This document shows positions 45,501-54,319 of a stretch of DNA of 64,000 nt, piece by piece. The notes beneath the pieces were generated by a model, which did not search any database, was not told the origin of the DNA, and saw only the letters and a program-made list of their open reading frames with translations. The DNA lies in the NCBI RefSeq assembly GCF_014773225.1, contig NZ_JACXAJ010000001.1, positions 558,001 to 622,000 on the forward strand. The letters are read 5' to 3'. Position 1 is the first letter of the stretch, and each line of letters opens with the position of its first letter. The DNA comes from Pontibacter aquaedesilientis (GTDB lineage Bacteria; Bacteroidota; Bacteroidia; Cytophagales; Hymenobacteraceae). A program made the position numbers and the translations under genes.

Positions 45501-48500
45501 CGATGGCACTCCGGCAGCATCTGCCACGGGCAGTGTTCCGGCTGCTGATCTGGTTACCGGCGATGAGGTGGCTGTAACGGTGAGCAACGCTAGCTTTGAC
45601 ACCAAAAACGTAGGTACTGGCAAAGCAGTAACCGCCAATGTCTCCATCACGAATCCTAACTACAGCCTAACTTCCTCCACCGCAAGCACAACAGCGAATA
45701 TCACGGCCAAAGAAATTACGGGAGCCTTCACAGCCGCAAACAAGGTATACGATGGTACCAATGCGGCCATTGTTACTGGTAGATCCCTGGAAGGAGTAAT
45801 TGAGCAGGATGATGTGGAACTCATAGGTGGAACGGCCACATTTGCCAATAAAAATGCAACGACAGGCAAAACAGTAACATTAGTAGGTGCTGTATTGGAT
45901 GGCGCTGACAAAAACAACTATAGCTTATCGGGCGTGGGTACTACCCTGGCTGATATCTCAGCGAAGCCAGCCTCCGTAACGCCTGTAGCCAACACGAAGG
46001 TATATGGTACCCAAGATCCTGCTTTAACGGGCTCAATGAGTGGATTTGTACCAACCGATGGAATTACAGCAAGCTTCACACGAGCAGCGGGAGAGTCAGT
46101 AGGTTCCTATGCCATCAGTGCTGCGCTGCAACCACAGGGAGAGCTGTCCAACTATGCGATCACCTATAACACAGCTGCGTTTGACATAACGAAAGCGAGC
46201 CTTGCTGTTACTGCAAACAATGCGAACAGAGCATACGGCGATGATGATCCTGCATTCAATGGTACGGTAACCGGAATCGTGAACAGGGATGCTATCACGG
46301 CTTCTTATACTACGTCCGCCACAAAGGGCAGCGCAATAGGGACTTATCCGATCGTGCCGACACTGGAAGGCGAAGCGCTTAGCAACTATGAGGTTTTAGC
46401 TACCAATGGAACGCTGACGGTTACAAAAGCTGCTTTAACGGCTATGGCCAACAACAAATCCAGGGTATACGGAATTGCGAATCCGGTACTGGACGGTGAG
46501 TTAACAGGCGTGAAGAATGAGGATAATATTTCAGCTTCTTACTCAACCACAGCAACGGCTGCATCCAATGTAGGAGAGTATGCCATCAACGTTTCGTTGC
46601 TGGACCCTGACGGGAAATTAAGCAACTACGAGGTAAATAAAACGGAGGGTACGCTTACCATCCTGCAAGCACCTGCCACGATTGTGCTGACTGGCTTGTC
46701 TAAGGTATACAATGGTTCTGCTCAGGGTGCGACAGTTACTACAAACCCGGAAAACCTTGCTGTGAACGTAACCTACGCGGGCAGCACCGCTTTGCCAAAG
46801 TCAGCCGGTTCGTATGGGGTAGTGGCCAGTATCAACAACAGCAACTATGCTGCTGACAATGCTACCGGTACCCTGATTATCGCTCCAAAAGCAGTTAGCG
46901 CTACACTGGCTAATAGCGGTAAGGTATACGATGGCGCTACGGCAGCGCCTGGCACAACAGCCACGTTAACTGGTGTGATCGAGGGTGACAACGTAACCGC
47001 AGCTGTTACAAACGCAGCTTTCGACCAGGTGGGCGCCGGACCAAGAACTGTTACGGCCACGGTGACGCTGGCGGGTGCCGACAAGGGCAACTACTCGCTG
47101 GGTGAGGTGGCAAATGCAACTGCCTCTATTACTCCTAAGCCAGTCACTGCAGGTATAGCGGCAACGAACAAGGTATACGACGGTACCACGGCGGCCTCTG
47201 CCACAGGTAGTATTCCGGCTACTGATTTGGTTGCCAACGATGTGGTGGTTATAATCGTGAGCAACGCCAACTTCGACACCAAAAATGTGGGTTCAGGAAA
47301 GGTAGTGAGTGCCAATGTCTCCATCACGAATCCTAACTATAGCCTGACATCCCTTACCGCCAATACAACAGCGAACATCACCCCAGCGCCACTTACGATT
47401 ACGGCGCCGAGCATGAGCAAGTACTGTGGTCAGGTAGATCCAGTAGCTGGGTATAACTGTCAGGTTAGCGGTACTGTGAATGGCGAACAACTCGTGACAA
47501 CCTACATCATAGCCGGCACAGTGGTCAGACCGGTATGCACGGAATCTGCTAAGCTGAGCAACTATAGTGTGACCTACATAAACGGCACTTTAACGATCAA
47601 TGGCTTAACGCTGGACGCCAGCAATGCCAGCAACCCAAGAAGTATCAATGAAGATGTCGTTATTACAGTTTCTGTTAAAGATGGCAATGTAAATGTCCCA
47701 GGAGTTACTGTAAAGCTTCTATTCGACGGTGTGGTAAAAGGCACTGCCGAGAGTGACGCTAACGGTATTGCCAGGTTTGCACTGGGTAGGTTGGCGGTTA
47801 ATGTTTATGCCGTGACCGCTGAGGCAGGAGCCGGATGTTCTGTTTCACCGGTGGTTTACCTGCCAATCTACGACCCAGAAGGTGGTTTTATAACTGGCGG
47901 TGGCTGGATCAATTCACCTGCAGGCGCATTGGAAGGGTCGGATGTTACCGGCAAAGCCAATTTCGGATTTGTGGCTAAATACAGAAAAGGCAAAAACGAA
48001 GTAGAGGGTAACACTGAGTTCCAGTTCCAGGCGGGTAATGTAAGCTTCAAAAGCTCCGCCCACAATGCAGGCTCGCTGGTGATATCAGGTCCTAAGGCAA
48101 CTTACAAAGGCACGGGTACCATTGCAGGTCAGGCCGGAACCTATGATTTCATGGTAATTGTGACAGACGGTCATGTAAATGGCGGTGGTGGATACGACAA
48201 GTTCAGAATCAAGATCTGGAATGGTGGCAATGTGGTATACGATAATGCCAGAGGCACACTCGAAAACGCTGACCTAGGTGACCAGACTATTCTGGGCGGC
48301 GGTTCTATTGTGATTCATGAGAACAAGGTGGTGGCATCTACGCCGGGAGGCAAAAAGCTGGAGATCGCCGGTGGACTCGAAGAACTCTCTTCGGCCCGCT
48401 TCGATAACTATCCGAACGCCTTTGCTGACAGAACCACCATCCGTTTTGCATTCGATACCGAACAGCGCTATGTGCTGGAAGTGTACGACATCAGAGGCGC

Positions 48501-48651
48501 TCTTGTGAAAAAAATGTCGGCTGGTACAGCAGAAGCCGGCAAGGTATACGAGTTCGAACTGGATGGCCGTAACCTGGCTGAAGGGGTGTACTTTGCCAAA
48601 CTGGCGGCAGGCACTAAAATGCAGACCATCAAAATGTTGCTGAAAAAGTAA
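42505..48651 (+). CDS. Giant secreted MBG/YDG-repeat surface protein with T9SS sorting domain
   Basis: A 2048-residue exported protein, probably an adhesin or surface stalk. After an N-terminal membrane/signal segment (LLYVVTLIASLSFVGVSAF) comes a region like bacterial Ig/filamin (VISDKDDYQPGDTAIISGYGW). From about residue 270 it has some 18 repeats of MBG and YDG type, marked by KVYG/NKVYDGT, SNYALTY and VGSYAI motifs. Near the end are a Big-like domain (about 1715-1785) and, in the last 85 residues, a type A sorting domain (FDNYPNAFADRTTIRFAF ... GVYFAKLAAGTKMQTIKMLLKK). Two YDG repeats are near-identical in DNA (see the repeat features). The 5' part, up to about 43.8 kb, is richer in A and T than the rest. 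Repeat count is by eye. Confidence 0.9.
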   Translation: MNGKILLEHIAKWRLLYVVTLIASLSFVGVSAFNTYAPTVISDKDDYQPGDTAIISGYGWTQDQYVDIHFEETPAYHLEHQHDFHNIKVDADGKWTIKYPIEDRHLGVHFEVTVEGKQSQAIAKTFFTDAITWTLTMSPTNVTVGEETTLNFTATLTGTSQGDKLACIKVLIPTGFDYINNSVTDNNINWTSAVTTNTTTGEKTIQINADGNNDRLTNNGSSIKFSIVAKANLALAGTSAFWNGTAGTTINCNNTTVAPSNGQPSVNISKASQAITFSSLENKVFGDQPFTLTATASSGLPVVFSVEGPASLGANNLLTITGAGTVTVKANQAGNNSYNAAPEVARSFIVSKEPATLVLNNLTHTFDATAKSATVTTSPSGLNGVAISYKVENAGESTYSTSAPVHAGRYDVKASLTNANYQATDITGTLVISKANQAITWSNPSAITYGTALSATQLNAILTTGGGSLSYSPEAGTVLNAGENQTLTVTAAETNNYNMAQASVSINVSKATPTVSLNVGGPYTFNGSPRLVSSATVTGIGGVTIGNANVTYSKDGNPVEAPTNAGTYAVTASFTGNNNYLPAETTGVLLIHKATATLTASGLSHTYDGTAKAIHVTTNPANLSGVTVAYTMGGVNVPAANVLNAGNYLYVASLDNENYTAEQRSGTLTVAKAALVIQANNASKIYGNENPAFTAAVVSGAVSGESFSVSASSDANASSAVGDYSIVPTVTGATLNNYTVTPQNGTLTITARPITVMANAGQSKVYGESDPAVYTYQIASGSLLDNAHLTGALTRVAGENVGSYGLTKGTLTATSNYALTYTGADFVIGQRSVEIMADAKSKTYGQGDPALTYAITAGSVIGGDAFSGALGRDAGENVGNYAITLGNLSLGSNYSLTMAGNAGLAITPKAIAVTPNAGQGKVYGSADPVLTYTHSDLVGNDTFSGALSRESGSTVREYNITLGTLSLSSNYALNFVDGVKFNISPKSLTASIAAINKVYDGTPAASATGSVPAADLVTGDEVAVTVSNASFDTKNVGTGKAVTANVSITNPNYSLTSSTASTTANITAKEITGAFTAANKVYDGTNAAIVTGRSLEGVIEQDDVELIGGTATFANKNATTGKTVTLVGAVLDGADKNNYSLSGVGTTLADISAKPASVTPVANTKVYGTQDPALTGSMSGFVPTDGITASFTRAAGESVGSYAISAALQPQGELSNYAITYNTAAFDITKASLAVTANNANRAYGDDDPAFNGTVTGIVNRDAITASYTTSATKGSAIGTYPIVPTLEGEALSNYEVLATNGTLTVTKAALTAMANNKSRVYGIANPVLDGELTGVKNEDNISASYSTTATAASNVGEYAINVSLLDPDGKLSNYEVNKTEGTLTILQAPATIVLTGLSKVYNGSAQGATVTTNPENLAVNVTYAGSTALPKSAGSYGVVASINNSNYAADNATGTLIIAPKAVSATLANSGKVYDGATAAPGTTATLTGVIEGDNVTAAVTNAAFDQVGAGPRTVTATVTLAGADKGNYSLGEVANATASITPKPVTAGIAATNKVYDGTTAASATGSIPATDLVANDVVVIIVSNANFDTKNVGSGKVVSANVSITNPNYSLTSLTANTTANITPAPLTITAPSMSKYCGQVDPVAGYNCQVSGTVNGEQLVTTYIIAGTVVRPVCTESAKLSNYSVTYINGTLTINGLTLDASNASNPRSINEDVVITVSVKDGNVNVPGVTVKLLFDGVVKGTAESDANGIARFALGRLAVNVYAVTAEAGAGCSVSPVVYLPIYDPEGGFITGGGWINSPAGALEGSDVTGKANFGFVAKYRKGKNEVEGNTEFQFQAGNVSFKSSAHNAGSLVISGPKATYKGTGTIAGQAGTYDFMVIVTDGHVNGGGGYDKFRIKIWNGGNVVYDNARGTLENADLGDQTILGGGSIVIHENKVVASTPGGKKLEIAGGLEELSSARFDNYPNAFADRTTIRFAFDTEQRYVLEVYDIRGALVKKMSAGTAEAGKVYEFELDGRNLAEGVYFAKLAAGTKMQTIKMLLKK
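45463..45708 (+). repeat. YDG repeat, copy 1 of a near-identical pair
   Basis: Encodes NKVYDGTPAASATGSVPAADLV and FDTKNVGTGKAVTANVSITNPN. It matches the copy at about 47143-47388 almost base for base over long stretches (for example aatgtctccatcacgaatcc), pointing to recent duplication or gene conversion. Confidence 0.75.
47143..47388 (+). repeat. YDG repeat, copy 2 of a near-identical pair
   Basis: Encodes NKVYDGTTAASATGSIPATDLV and FDTKNVGSGKVVSANVSITNPN, about 1.7 kb downstream of copy 1. Other repeats of the gene differ much more in sequence. Confidence 0.75.
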
Positions 48652-48686
48652 ATTATGAGGTAAAGGGATTTATACCCTGAAATTGG

Positions 48687-48725
48687 AAGGCACTCGCTCT
48701 AACTGACGAGTGCCTTTCTCTTTTT
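48687..48725 (+). terminator. Terminator after the MBG gene
   Basis: AAGGCACTCG (48687-48696) and CGAGTGCCTT (48707-48716) form a perfect 10-bp stem with a 10-nt loop, followed by a T-rich tail (tctcttttt). Confidence 0.88.
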
Positions 48726-48770
48726 AGGGTTACAAATTATGCTCAGGTAGCAAAACATTCGCTGGTGATT

Positions 48771-48801
48771 TTTGTATAAACCAAAAACCCTGGTACCTTT
48801 G
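48771..48801 (+). promoter_or_regulatory. Promoter of the his leader and hisGDCB operon
   Basis: TTTG (48771-48774), an exact 19-nt spacer and TACCTTTG (48794-48801) match the Bacteroidota consensus perfectly. The predicted start is about 48806-48809, only a few bases before the leader-peptide ATG at 48812. Confidence 0.8.
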
Positions 48802-48811
48802 CAGCAGCAGT

Positions 48812-48910
48812 ATGAGCAAAACCACGCTACATATCATCCTTTCCACTTTCACGGCAGCGCCTGTTGCCTGTGGTTCTGCTGCGCACCATCATTTCCATCA
48901 TTCCTCGTAA
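48812..48910 (+). CDS. hisL: Histidine operon leader peptide
   Basis: A 32-codon open frame starting MSKTTLHIILSTF and ending GSAAHHHFHHSS before TAA. Five of six consecutive codons near the end are His (48884-48901), upstream of hisG by 110 nt. This is the classical design for ribosome-mediated attenuation by charged tRNA-His. No function as a protein is expected. The call rests on the codon run, position and promoter. Confidence 0.85.
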   Translation: MSKTTLHIILSTFTAAPVACGSAAHHHFHHSS

Positions 48911-48999
48911 GAGGAAGAACAGCACTATATAGCCCCCCATAGGGTTTTCATACCCTTCGTATACTTTGCTTGCAGCAAGGTCATTCGTTTTTATACCTA
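48901..48999 (+). promoter_or_regulatory. Candidate his attenuator region
   Basis: TTCCTC (48901-48906) and GAGGAA (48911-48916) form a perfect hairpin with a GTAA loop that contains the leader stop codon. Further on, AGGGT/ACCCT and CTTTGCT-TGC-AGCAAGG (about 48964-48980) form small hairpins, the latter followed after a gap by cgttttta. The terminator is less canonical than in trp, and I could not find a clean antiterminator. Confidence 0.45.
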
Positions 49000-49020
49000 T
49001 TTAATCCATAAAAAACATCT

Positions 49021-49872
49021 ATGCTACGTTTAGCAATTCAGAAATCCGGCAGGCTGAGTGAAGACTCGCTAAAGCTTATCCGGGAGTGCGGTATCTCCTT
49101 CATTACCAGCTCTCTTAAACTTAAAACCGAATCCACCAATTTTCCGCTCGAAATCCTGTACCTGCGCGACGATGATATACCAGGTTATGTGGCCGACGGG
49201 GTGGCCGATATCGGTATCGTCGGGGAAAATGTGCTGGTAGAGGAAGGTATGCAGGCGCTTGCCGTCGAGCAGCTGGGTTTTTCAAAGTGCCGCTTGTCAC
49301 TGGCAGTTCCGAAGTCCGATGAGTATCAGGATATAACGGACCTGCAGGGTAAAAATATCGCGACTTCCTACCCTAACCTGTTGCAGGCTTACCTGAACGA
49401 AAGGGGCGTGCAGGCGCACATTCACACGATCAGCGGTTCGGTAGAGATTGCTCCCAGCATAGGTTTGGCCGATGCCATCTGCGATATTGTGAGTTCAGGC
49501 AGCACACTCATCAGCAATGGGCTCAAAGAGGTGGAGCGTGTGTTTCAATCACAGGCGGTTCTGATTGCCAATGGCGGGCTGAACGCGGAGAAACAGGCTA
49601 TACTGGATAAGTTGTTGTTCCGGATCCACGCGGTGCAGAGGGCCCAAAAAGCGAAGTATATTTTGCTGAATGCCCCAACCGATAAAGTGGATATCATCAC
49701 GGACTTGTTACCAGGTATAAAATCGCCTACCATTTTGCCGCTGGCAGAAGAAGGCTGGAGTTCGTTGCACTCCGTTGTGAACGAGGATGATTTCTGGGAA
49801 ATTATCGAGAAGCTGAAGGAGGCCGGAGCGCAGGGTATATTGGTGGTGCCTATAGAAAAGATGATTGTATGA
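49021..49872 (+). CDS. hisG: ATP phosphoribosyltransferase, long (HisG-L) form
   Basis: First committed step of histidine synthesis, joining ATP and PRPP. The 283-residue length with an added C-terminal ACT-like domain (about 215-283, AKYILLNAPTDKVDIITDLLPGIKSPTI) marks the long, HisZ-independent form that is inhibited by histidine. Core motifs: LRLAIQKSGRLSEDSLKLIRECG, VADGVADIGIVGENVL, and the PRPP-binding ADAICDIVSSGSTL. It overlaps hisD by 4 nt and follows the His leader. Confidence 0.96.
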   Translation: MLRLAIQKSGRLSEDSLKLIRECGISFITSSLKLKTESTNFPLEILYLRDDDIPGYVADGVADIGIVGENVLVEEGMQALAVEQLGFSKCRLSLAVPKSDEYQDITDLQGKNIATSYPNLLQAYLNERGVQAHIHTISGSVEIAPSIGLADAICDIVSSGSTLISNGLKEVERVFQSQAVLIANGGLNAEKQAILDKLLFRIHAVQRAQKAKYILLNAPTDKVDIITDLLPGIKSPTILPLAEEGWSSLHSVVNEDDFWEIIEKLKEAGAQGILVVPIEKMIV

Positions 49873-51161
49873 TGCGCAGGATAACAAATCCGGCTAAAGC
49901 AGAATGGCCGGAACTGACCAAAAGACCGACACAGAATTTCGGAGACCTGGAAGCGGGTATAGCGCAGACATTTGGGCTCGTGCAGGAGAGTGGGGACAAG
50001 GCCCTCCTTGACCTGACTGAGAAATACGATGGCGTGCGACTGACTGGTTTGCTGTCCTCTGCAGAAGAAATGGCCAGTGCAGCGGCTGAACTATCGGATG
50101 AGCTGAAAAGTGCTATTCAGCAAGCCTTCAATAATATAGAGAAATTTCATGCACAACAGGCAGAGCAGAGTAGTCGGGTGGAGACGATGCCCGGCGTAAC
50201 CTGCTGGCGCAAAAGTGTGGCTATCGATAAAGTAGGGCTCTACATACCGGGTGGTACAGCTCCGTTGTTTTCTACCTTGCTTATGCTGGGCATTCCGGCA
50301 CGATTGGCTGGCTGCCCGGAAATTATCCTGTGCACACCGCCTGCCAAGGATGGCTCCATCCACCCGGCTATACGCTACACAGCCTCGCTGTTAGGTATAG
50401 AGAAGCTCGTGAAAGCGGGCGGGGCACAGGCCATCGCGGCAATGGCTTTCGGTACGGAGAGTGTGCCGGCTGTAAACAAGATCTTTGGCCCGGGCAACCA
50501 GTATGTTACTGTAGCGAAGCAGATGCTCAGCAAAACAGGCGTGGCGATCGACCTGCCAGCTGGTCCCTCCGAAGTACTGGTAATAGCGGATGAGTCGGCC
50601 AACCCGGCTTTCGTGGCTGCCGACCTGCTTTCTCAGGCAGAACACGGCGCTGACTCACAGGTAGTGCTGCTGACCAACTCGGCTGACTTGCTGCGCCAGG
50701 TGGAAGACGAGCTGCAAGAACAACTGGAGGCATTGCCGCGTAAGGAGTTTGCCGCCAGGGCGTTAAACAATAGTTTAGGTATACTGTTGCAGGACGTCGA
50801 GGAGATGCTCCGGTTTTCTAACCTGTATGCCCCCGAGCACCTTATTTTGGCCGTTAATGGGTTTGAGGAGCTGCTGGATAAGATCACCAATGCCGGGTCA
50901 GTTTTCCTGGGCAACTATAGCCCGGAGTCGGCCGGGGACTATGCCTCCGGCACCAACCATACCTTGCCTACCAATGGCTATGCCCGCGCATATAGTGGTG
51001 TGTCGCTGGACAGTTTTGTCAAGAAGATCACTTTCCAGCACATCACCCCCGAAGGTTTACAGAACATCGGCAACACGATAGAAGTGATGGCGGAGGCCGA
51101 AGGCTTGGAAGCCCACAAAAATGCAGTGAGTATCAGATTAAAGGAGGTCCGAAATGTTTAA
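49869..51161 (+). CDS. hisD: Histidinol dehydrogenase
   Basis: Last two oxidations of the pathway, histidinol to histidine. The 430-residue zinc enzyme shows [38 protein letters not shown], the zinc-site [16 protein letters not shown], and YAPEHLIL followed by [21 protein letters not shown]. Its start overlaps the hisG stop (ATGA), and its stop overlaps the hisC start by 8 nt, so all are coupled. Confidence 0.96.
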   Translation: MMRRITNPAKAEWPELTKRPTQNFGDLEAGIAQTFGLVQESGDKALLDLTEKYDGVRLTGLLSSAEEMASAAAELSDELKSAIQQAFNNIEKFHAQQAEQSSRVETMPGVTCWRKSVAIDKVGLYIPGGTAPLFSTLLMLGIPARLAGCPEIILCTPPAKDGSIHPAIRYTASLLGIEKLVKAGGAQAIAAMAFGTESVPAVNKIFGPGNQYVTVAKQMLSKTGVAIDLPAGPSEVLVIADESANPAFVAADLLSQAEHGADSQVVLLTNSADLLRQVEDELQEQLEALPRKEFAARALNNSLGILLQDVEEMLRFSNLYAPEHLILAVNGFEELLDKITNAGSVFLGNYSPESAGDYASGTNHTLPTNGYARAYSGVSLDSFVKKITFQHITPEGLQNIGNTIEVMAEAEGLEAHKNAVSIRLKEVRNV

Positions 51162-52203
51162 CCTGGAAAGTATAGTGCGTCCGAATGTGCTCAGGATGAA
51201 ACCCTATTCATCGGCGCGGGACGAGTTCAAAGGTGTGGCAAGTGTCTTTATAGATGCCAATGAGAATAACCTAGGCAGCCTTGCCGGCGAAAATTACAAC
51301 CGTTACCCGGATCCGCATCAGAAAAAGCTGAAGGAGTTGATCGCAGGTATAAAAGGAGTGAAGCCAACACAGATTTTCCTGGGCAATGGCAGCGACGAGG
51401 CCATAGACCTGTTGTTTCGGATGGTTTGCCGGCCGGGGCAGGACAGCATGCTGCACCTGCCGCCAACGTATGGCATGTATGAAGTGTCGGCCAACTTGAA
51501 CGAAGTCGAACTAGAAGCCGTGCAGTTGACAGCTGATTTTCAGATACCCGTGCTGGAAGTGCTCAAACAAGTGAAAGACACGACCAAACTCCTTTTCATC
51601 TGCTCACCTAATAACCCAACCGGCAACACCATCGACCCGGAAAGTATAGAAACCATCCTGGACAATTTTGATGGGTTGGTGGTGCTCGATGAGGCTTATA
51701 TTGATTTTGCGGACAGCCCAAGCTGGACCACTCGATTGGAGGAGTATCCGAACCTGGTGGTGCTGCAGACTTTTTCCAAAGCCTGGGGCATGGCCGGCTT
51801 GCGGCTGGGAATGGCTTTTGCCTCAGAAGAGATTGTTGCGTTACTCGACAAGATAAAACCGCCCTACAACATCAACGAGGCTACCCAGCAACTTGCGCTC
51901 CAGGCTTTGCAGCACACAGAAGAGTTGACTTACATGATCGAAGAGATTGTGCAGGAGCGTGAAATGCTGATACAGGCGCTGCCAACATTGAAGGTAGTAG
52001 AGAAGGTATATCCATCGGACGCGAACTTCCTGTTGGTGAAAGTAAAGGACGCCAACGGCCTGTATGCTTATCTGCTCGATAAGGGCATTGTGGTGCGTAA
52101 CCGCTCCAGCCTGCCGGGTTGCGAAGGCTGCCTGCGAATTTCCATCGGAACGGTGGAGGAGAACCAGCAGCTGTTTCAGGCAATAAGTGATTTTAAAATT
52201 TAG
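51154..52203 (+). CDS. hisC: Histidinol-phosphate aminotransferase
   Basis: PLP transaminase converting imidazole acetol phosphate and glutamate to histidinol phosphate. The 349-residue protein shows the fold type I motifs: IFLGNGSDEAIDLLFRMV, FICSPNNPTGN, VVLDEAYIDFA, and the PLP lysine in LQTFSKAWGMAGLRLGMAF. The end VRNRSSLPGCEGCLRISIGTVEEN is typical. The next gene follows after 90 nt. Confidence 0.95.
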   Translation: MFNLESIVRPNVLRMKPYSSARDEFKGVASVFIDANENNLGSLAGENYNRYPDPHQKKLKELIAGIKGVKPTQIFLGNGSDEAIDLLFRMVCRPGQDSMLHLPPTYGMYEVSANLNEVELEAVQLTADFQIPVLEVLKQVKDTTKLLFICSPNNPTGNTIDPESIETILDNFDGLVVLDEAYIDFADSPSWTTRLEEYPNLVVLQTFSKAWGMAGLRLGMAFASEEIVALLDKIKPPYNINEATQQLALQALQHTEELTYMIEEIVQEREMLIQALPTLKVVEKVYPSDANFLLVKVKDANGLYAYLLDKGIVVRNRSSLPGCEGCLRISIGTVEENQQLFQAISDFKI

Positions 52204-52224
52204 ATTTTTGACAATAGATGCTTG

Positions 52225-52292
52225 AAATCAGTTCATAGACGCTATAAAAATTGAATCTATCGTCTAAAATCTAGTATCTAATATCTTTCTTT
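52225..52292. repeat. TCTA-rich degenerate repeat before hisB
   Basis: The gap between hisC and hisB ends with repeats of the form TCTA-n-ATCTA (for example gtctaaaatctagtatctaa at 52261-52280) directly before the hisB ATG. Similar sequences occur at 33.5, 56.48 and 63.95 kb. Confidence 0.5.
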
Positions 52293-52293
52293 C

Positions 52294-53388
52294 ATGAAAA
52301 AAGCATTATTTATAGACCGCGACGGCACCATTCTGGTGGAGCCTAAGTCAGATTATCAGGTTGACTCTTTTGAGAAATTTGAGTTCGTGCCGAAGGTGAT
52401 CCGCAACCTGTACAAGATTTACAAGGAGCACAATTATGAGTTGGTGCTCGTGACCAACCAGGACGGGCTGGGAACAGACTCTTATCCAGAGCATACCTTC
52501 TGGCCTTATCAGAACAAAATGCTGGAGATCTTGAAAGGGGAAGGCATCGAGTTTGCCGACATCCTGATCGACCGGAGCTTTGAGCACGAAGGTCTGGAAA
52601 CCCGTAAACCAGGTATAGGCATGATGAAGAAATACCTGACGGGCGAGTACGACCTGGCCAACTCCTATGTAATCGGTGATAGACAGACGGATGTACAACT
52701 GGCTAAGAACCTGGGCGCAAAGTCCATTTTCATAGGAGACGACGTAGTGGCAGATGCCGCCCTGAGCACCAGCGACTGGGACGAGATCTATACCTTCCTG
52801 AAGTTACCCCCACGACGCGCCAGCATTCGCCGCCAGACTTCTGAGACAGAGATTGCCATCGACCTGAACCTCGACGGCACTGGCCAGATGAACATCCACA
52901 CCGGCCTGGGCTTTTTCGATCACATGCTGGAGCAACTGGCCAAGCACGGGAAACTGGATCTGAACATCCAAGTGAAAGGCGACCTGCACATAGACGAGCA
53001 CCACACCATAGAAGACACCGGATTAGCGTTGGGAGAGGCCTTCCTGGCTGCTTTGGGCGATAAGAAAGGTATTATGCGCTACGGTTTCCTACTGCCTATG
53101 GACGATGTGCTGGCACAAGTGGCCATCGATTTCAGTGGCAGGCCTTGGGCGGTATGGGACGCGGAGTTCAAGCGTGAAAAAGTAGGGGACATGCCCACCG
53201 AAATGTTCTTCCATTTTTTCAAGTCCTTCAGCGACACTTCTAAAAGCAACCTGAATATAAAAGCGGAGGGTCAGAACGAGCACCACAAGATCGAGGCAAT
53301 TTTCAAGGCATTCGCCAAAGCGATTCAGATGGCCGTCAAGCGCAACCCAGCGGACAATTCTATACCTAGCACAAAGGGAACGCTCTAA
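52294..53388 (+). CDS. hisB: Bifunctional histidinol-phosphatase / imidazoleglycerol-phosphate dehydratase
   Basis: Catalyses the sixth and eighth steps of histidine synthesis. The 364-residue protein is a fusion: an N-terminal HAD phosphatase ([61 protein letters not shown]) and a C-terminal dehydratase (about 175 on) with [37 protein letters not shown] and [17 protein letters not shown]. The usual hisH, hisA, hisF and hisI do not follow. Instead a terminator and an opposite-strand gene end the operon. Confidence 0.96.
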   Translation: MKKALFIDRDGTILVEPKSDYQVDSFEKFEFVPKVIRNLYKIYKEHNYELVLVTNQDGLGTDSYPEHTFWPYQNKMLEILKGEGIEFADILIDRSFEHEGLETRKPGIGMMKKYLTGEYDLANSYVIGDRQTDVQLAKNLGAKSIFIGDDVVADAALSTSDWDEIYTFLKLPPRRASIRRQTSETEIAIDLNLDGTGQMNIHTGLGFFDHMLEQLAKHGKLDLNIQVKGDLHIDEHHTIEDTGLALGEAFLAALGDKKGIMRYGFLLPMDDVLAQVAIDFSGRPWAVWDAEFKREKVGDMPTEMFFHFFKSFSDTSKSNLNIKAEGQNEHHKIEAIFKAFAKAIQMAVKRNPADNSIPSTKGTL

Positions 53389-53410
53389 CAGATTGGATTG
53401 CAAGAGGCAT

Positions 53411-53447
53411 AAAAAGGGCTGGCTGTAAGATAACAGCCAGCCTTTTT
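53411..53447 (+). terminator. Terminator after hisB
   Basis: AAAAAGGG-CTGGCTGT pairs with ACAGCCAGCCTTTTT with one bulged G and a 6-nt loop. It ends the hisGDCB operon. Confidence 0.88.
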
Positions 53448-53474
53448 ATCTGGTTGATGAAGCGGTTGGTCGTT

Positions 53475-53882
53475 TCAGCAGGCGCGCAACCAGTCACTCG
53501 CTGCCTCTATGTCTTCAAAAGTTTTAATAAAACTAAGATCTTCCGTATTGTTTAATGCTTTTTCTGCCGAAAGCCTGCTGAATGCGCTCTGGGAATATAC
53601 CCAGGCGAAACACTCCAGCCCGGCGGCCTGCATGCGTGGCATCCAATCTGAACCCACCCACCGGGATGCGCCTGACCAAATGCCCTCCACATTGGTGTTA
53701 TCGTTCAGCACCTTGGTGCATCCGGTATCTAACAACAAGTCCAGAATTTTTTCACAGCCTGCCACAACACTATCATAACTCTGATAGCCTCGCCAGTTTA
53801 CATAAATCCAACCATCCGCATGATTGAATTCAATCAAAATGTTGCTTTCGCGGTGTAAAATTTCATTCCTGACTAATTTCAT
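53475..53882 (-). CDS. Conserved hypothetical protein, STAS/SpoIIAA-like pattern
   Basis: About 135 residues from the Met at 53882 (MKLVRNEILHRESNILIEF). Longer starts at 53924 or 53954 add sequence with no visible function. The pattern NILIEFNHADGWIYVNWRGYQSYDSVVAGCEKILDLL followed by CTKVLNDNTNVEGIWSGASRWVGSDWMPRMQAAGLECFAWVYS resembles small cytoplasmic proteins that are numerous in Cytophagales and look like STAS/SpoIIAA folds. I do not know a function. It is a lone gene between the his and trp operons. Confidence 0.65.
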   Translation of the reverse strand: MKLVRNEILHRESNILIEFNHADGWIYVNWRGYQSYDSVVAGCEKILDLLLDTGCTKVLNDNTNVEGIWSGASRWVGSDWMPRMQAAGLECFAWVYSQSAFSRLSAEKALNNTEDLSFIKTFEDIEAASDWLRAC

Positions 53883-54242
53883 AGTTTCCACACTATCGCA
53901 AATATCTGAAGTAGTAACGTACATATTTTTTAGCTTGGCGAGAACGAACCACAAGAATTAAAACTTAATCAAGGCGGAGGAGAATTCTCGAATGCCATTC
54001 CGATTTACTTGAGCAAATATTAAACCTAATGTAAAGGCTGATCGGATTTGTTTGCAGAAACGTGAGTTTGAGGATGTTTCTTGTAAAAGGCCTATTTTAA
54101 GGTTGTAACACCTATTCCCAAAAATGGAAATATTGCGTCCTTTATTCCCAAATAATAAAATAAATGTCCGTTCCGAAAGTGAAGACTCCATTTTTAACCA
54201 CAGTGGTGGCTCCACTTAACATTCTAATAATTGAGTGATTCT

Positions 54243-54273
54243 TTTGTAATTGTCAAAATAGCGTTTACATTTG
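54243..54273 (+). promoter_or_regulatory. Promoter of the trp operon
   Basis: TTTG (54243-54246), an exact 19-nt spacer and TACATTTG (54266-54273) match the Bacteroidota consensus perfectly. The leader ATG is about 40 nt downstream of the predicted start. Confidence 0.8.
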
Positions 54274-54319
54274 TGGTGCAAGGCTGCTTCAACACTTGGC
54301 CGGCGACAAAATTGATTAT

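Noticed and set aside
44041..47400. AAGGTATAC copies in the MBG gene as independent evidence for the iterated word
   Set aside because: About ten of them encode the repeated KVY motif and may have spread with the protein repeat, so they should be discounted. The enrichment remains strong without them.
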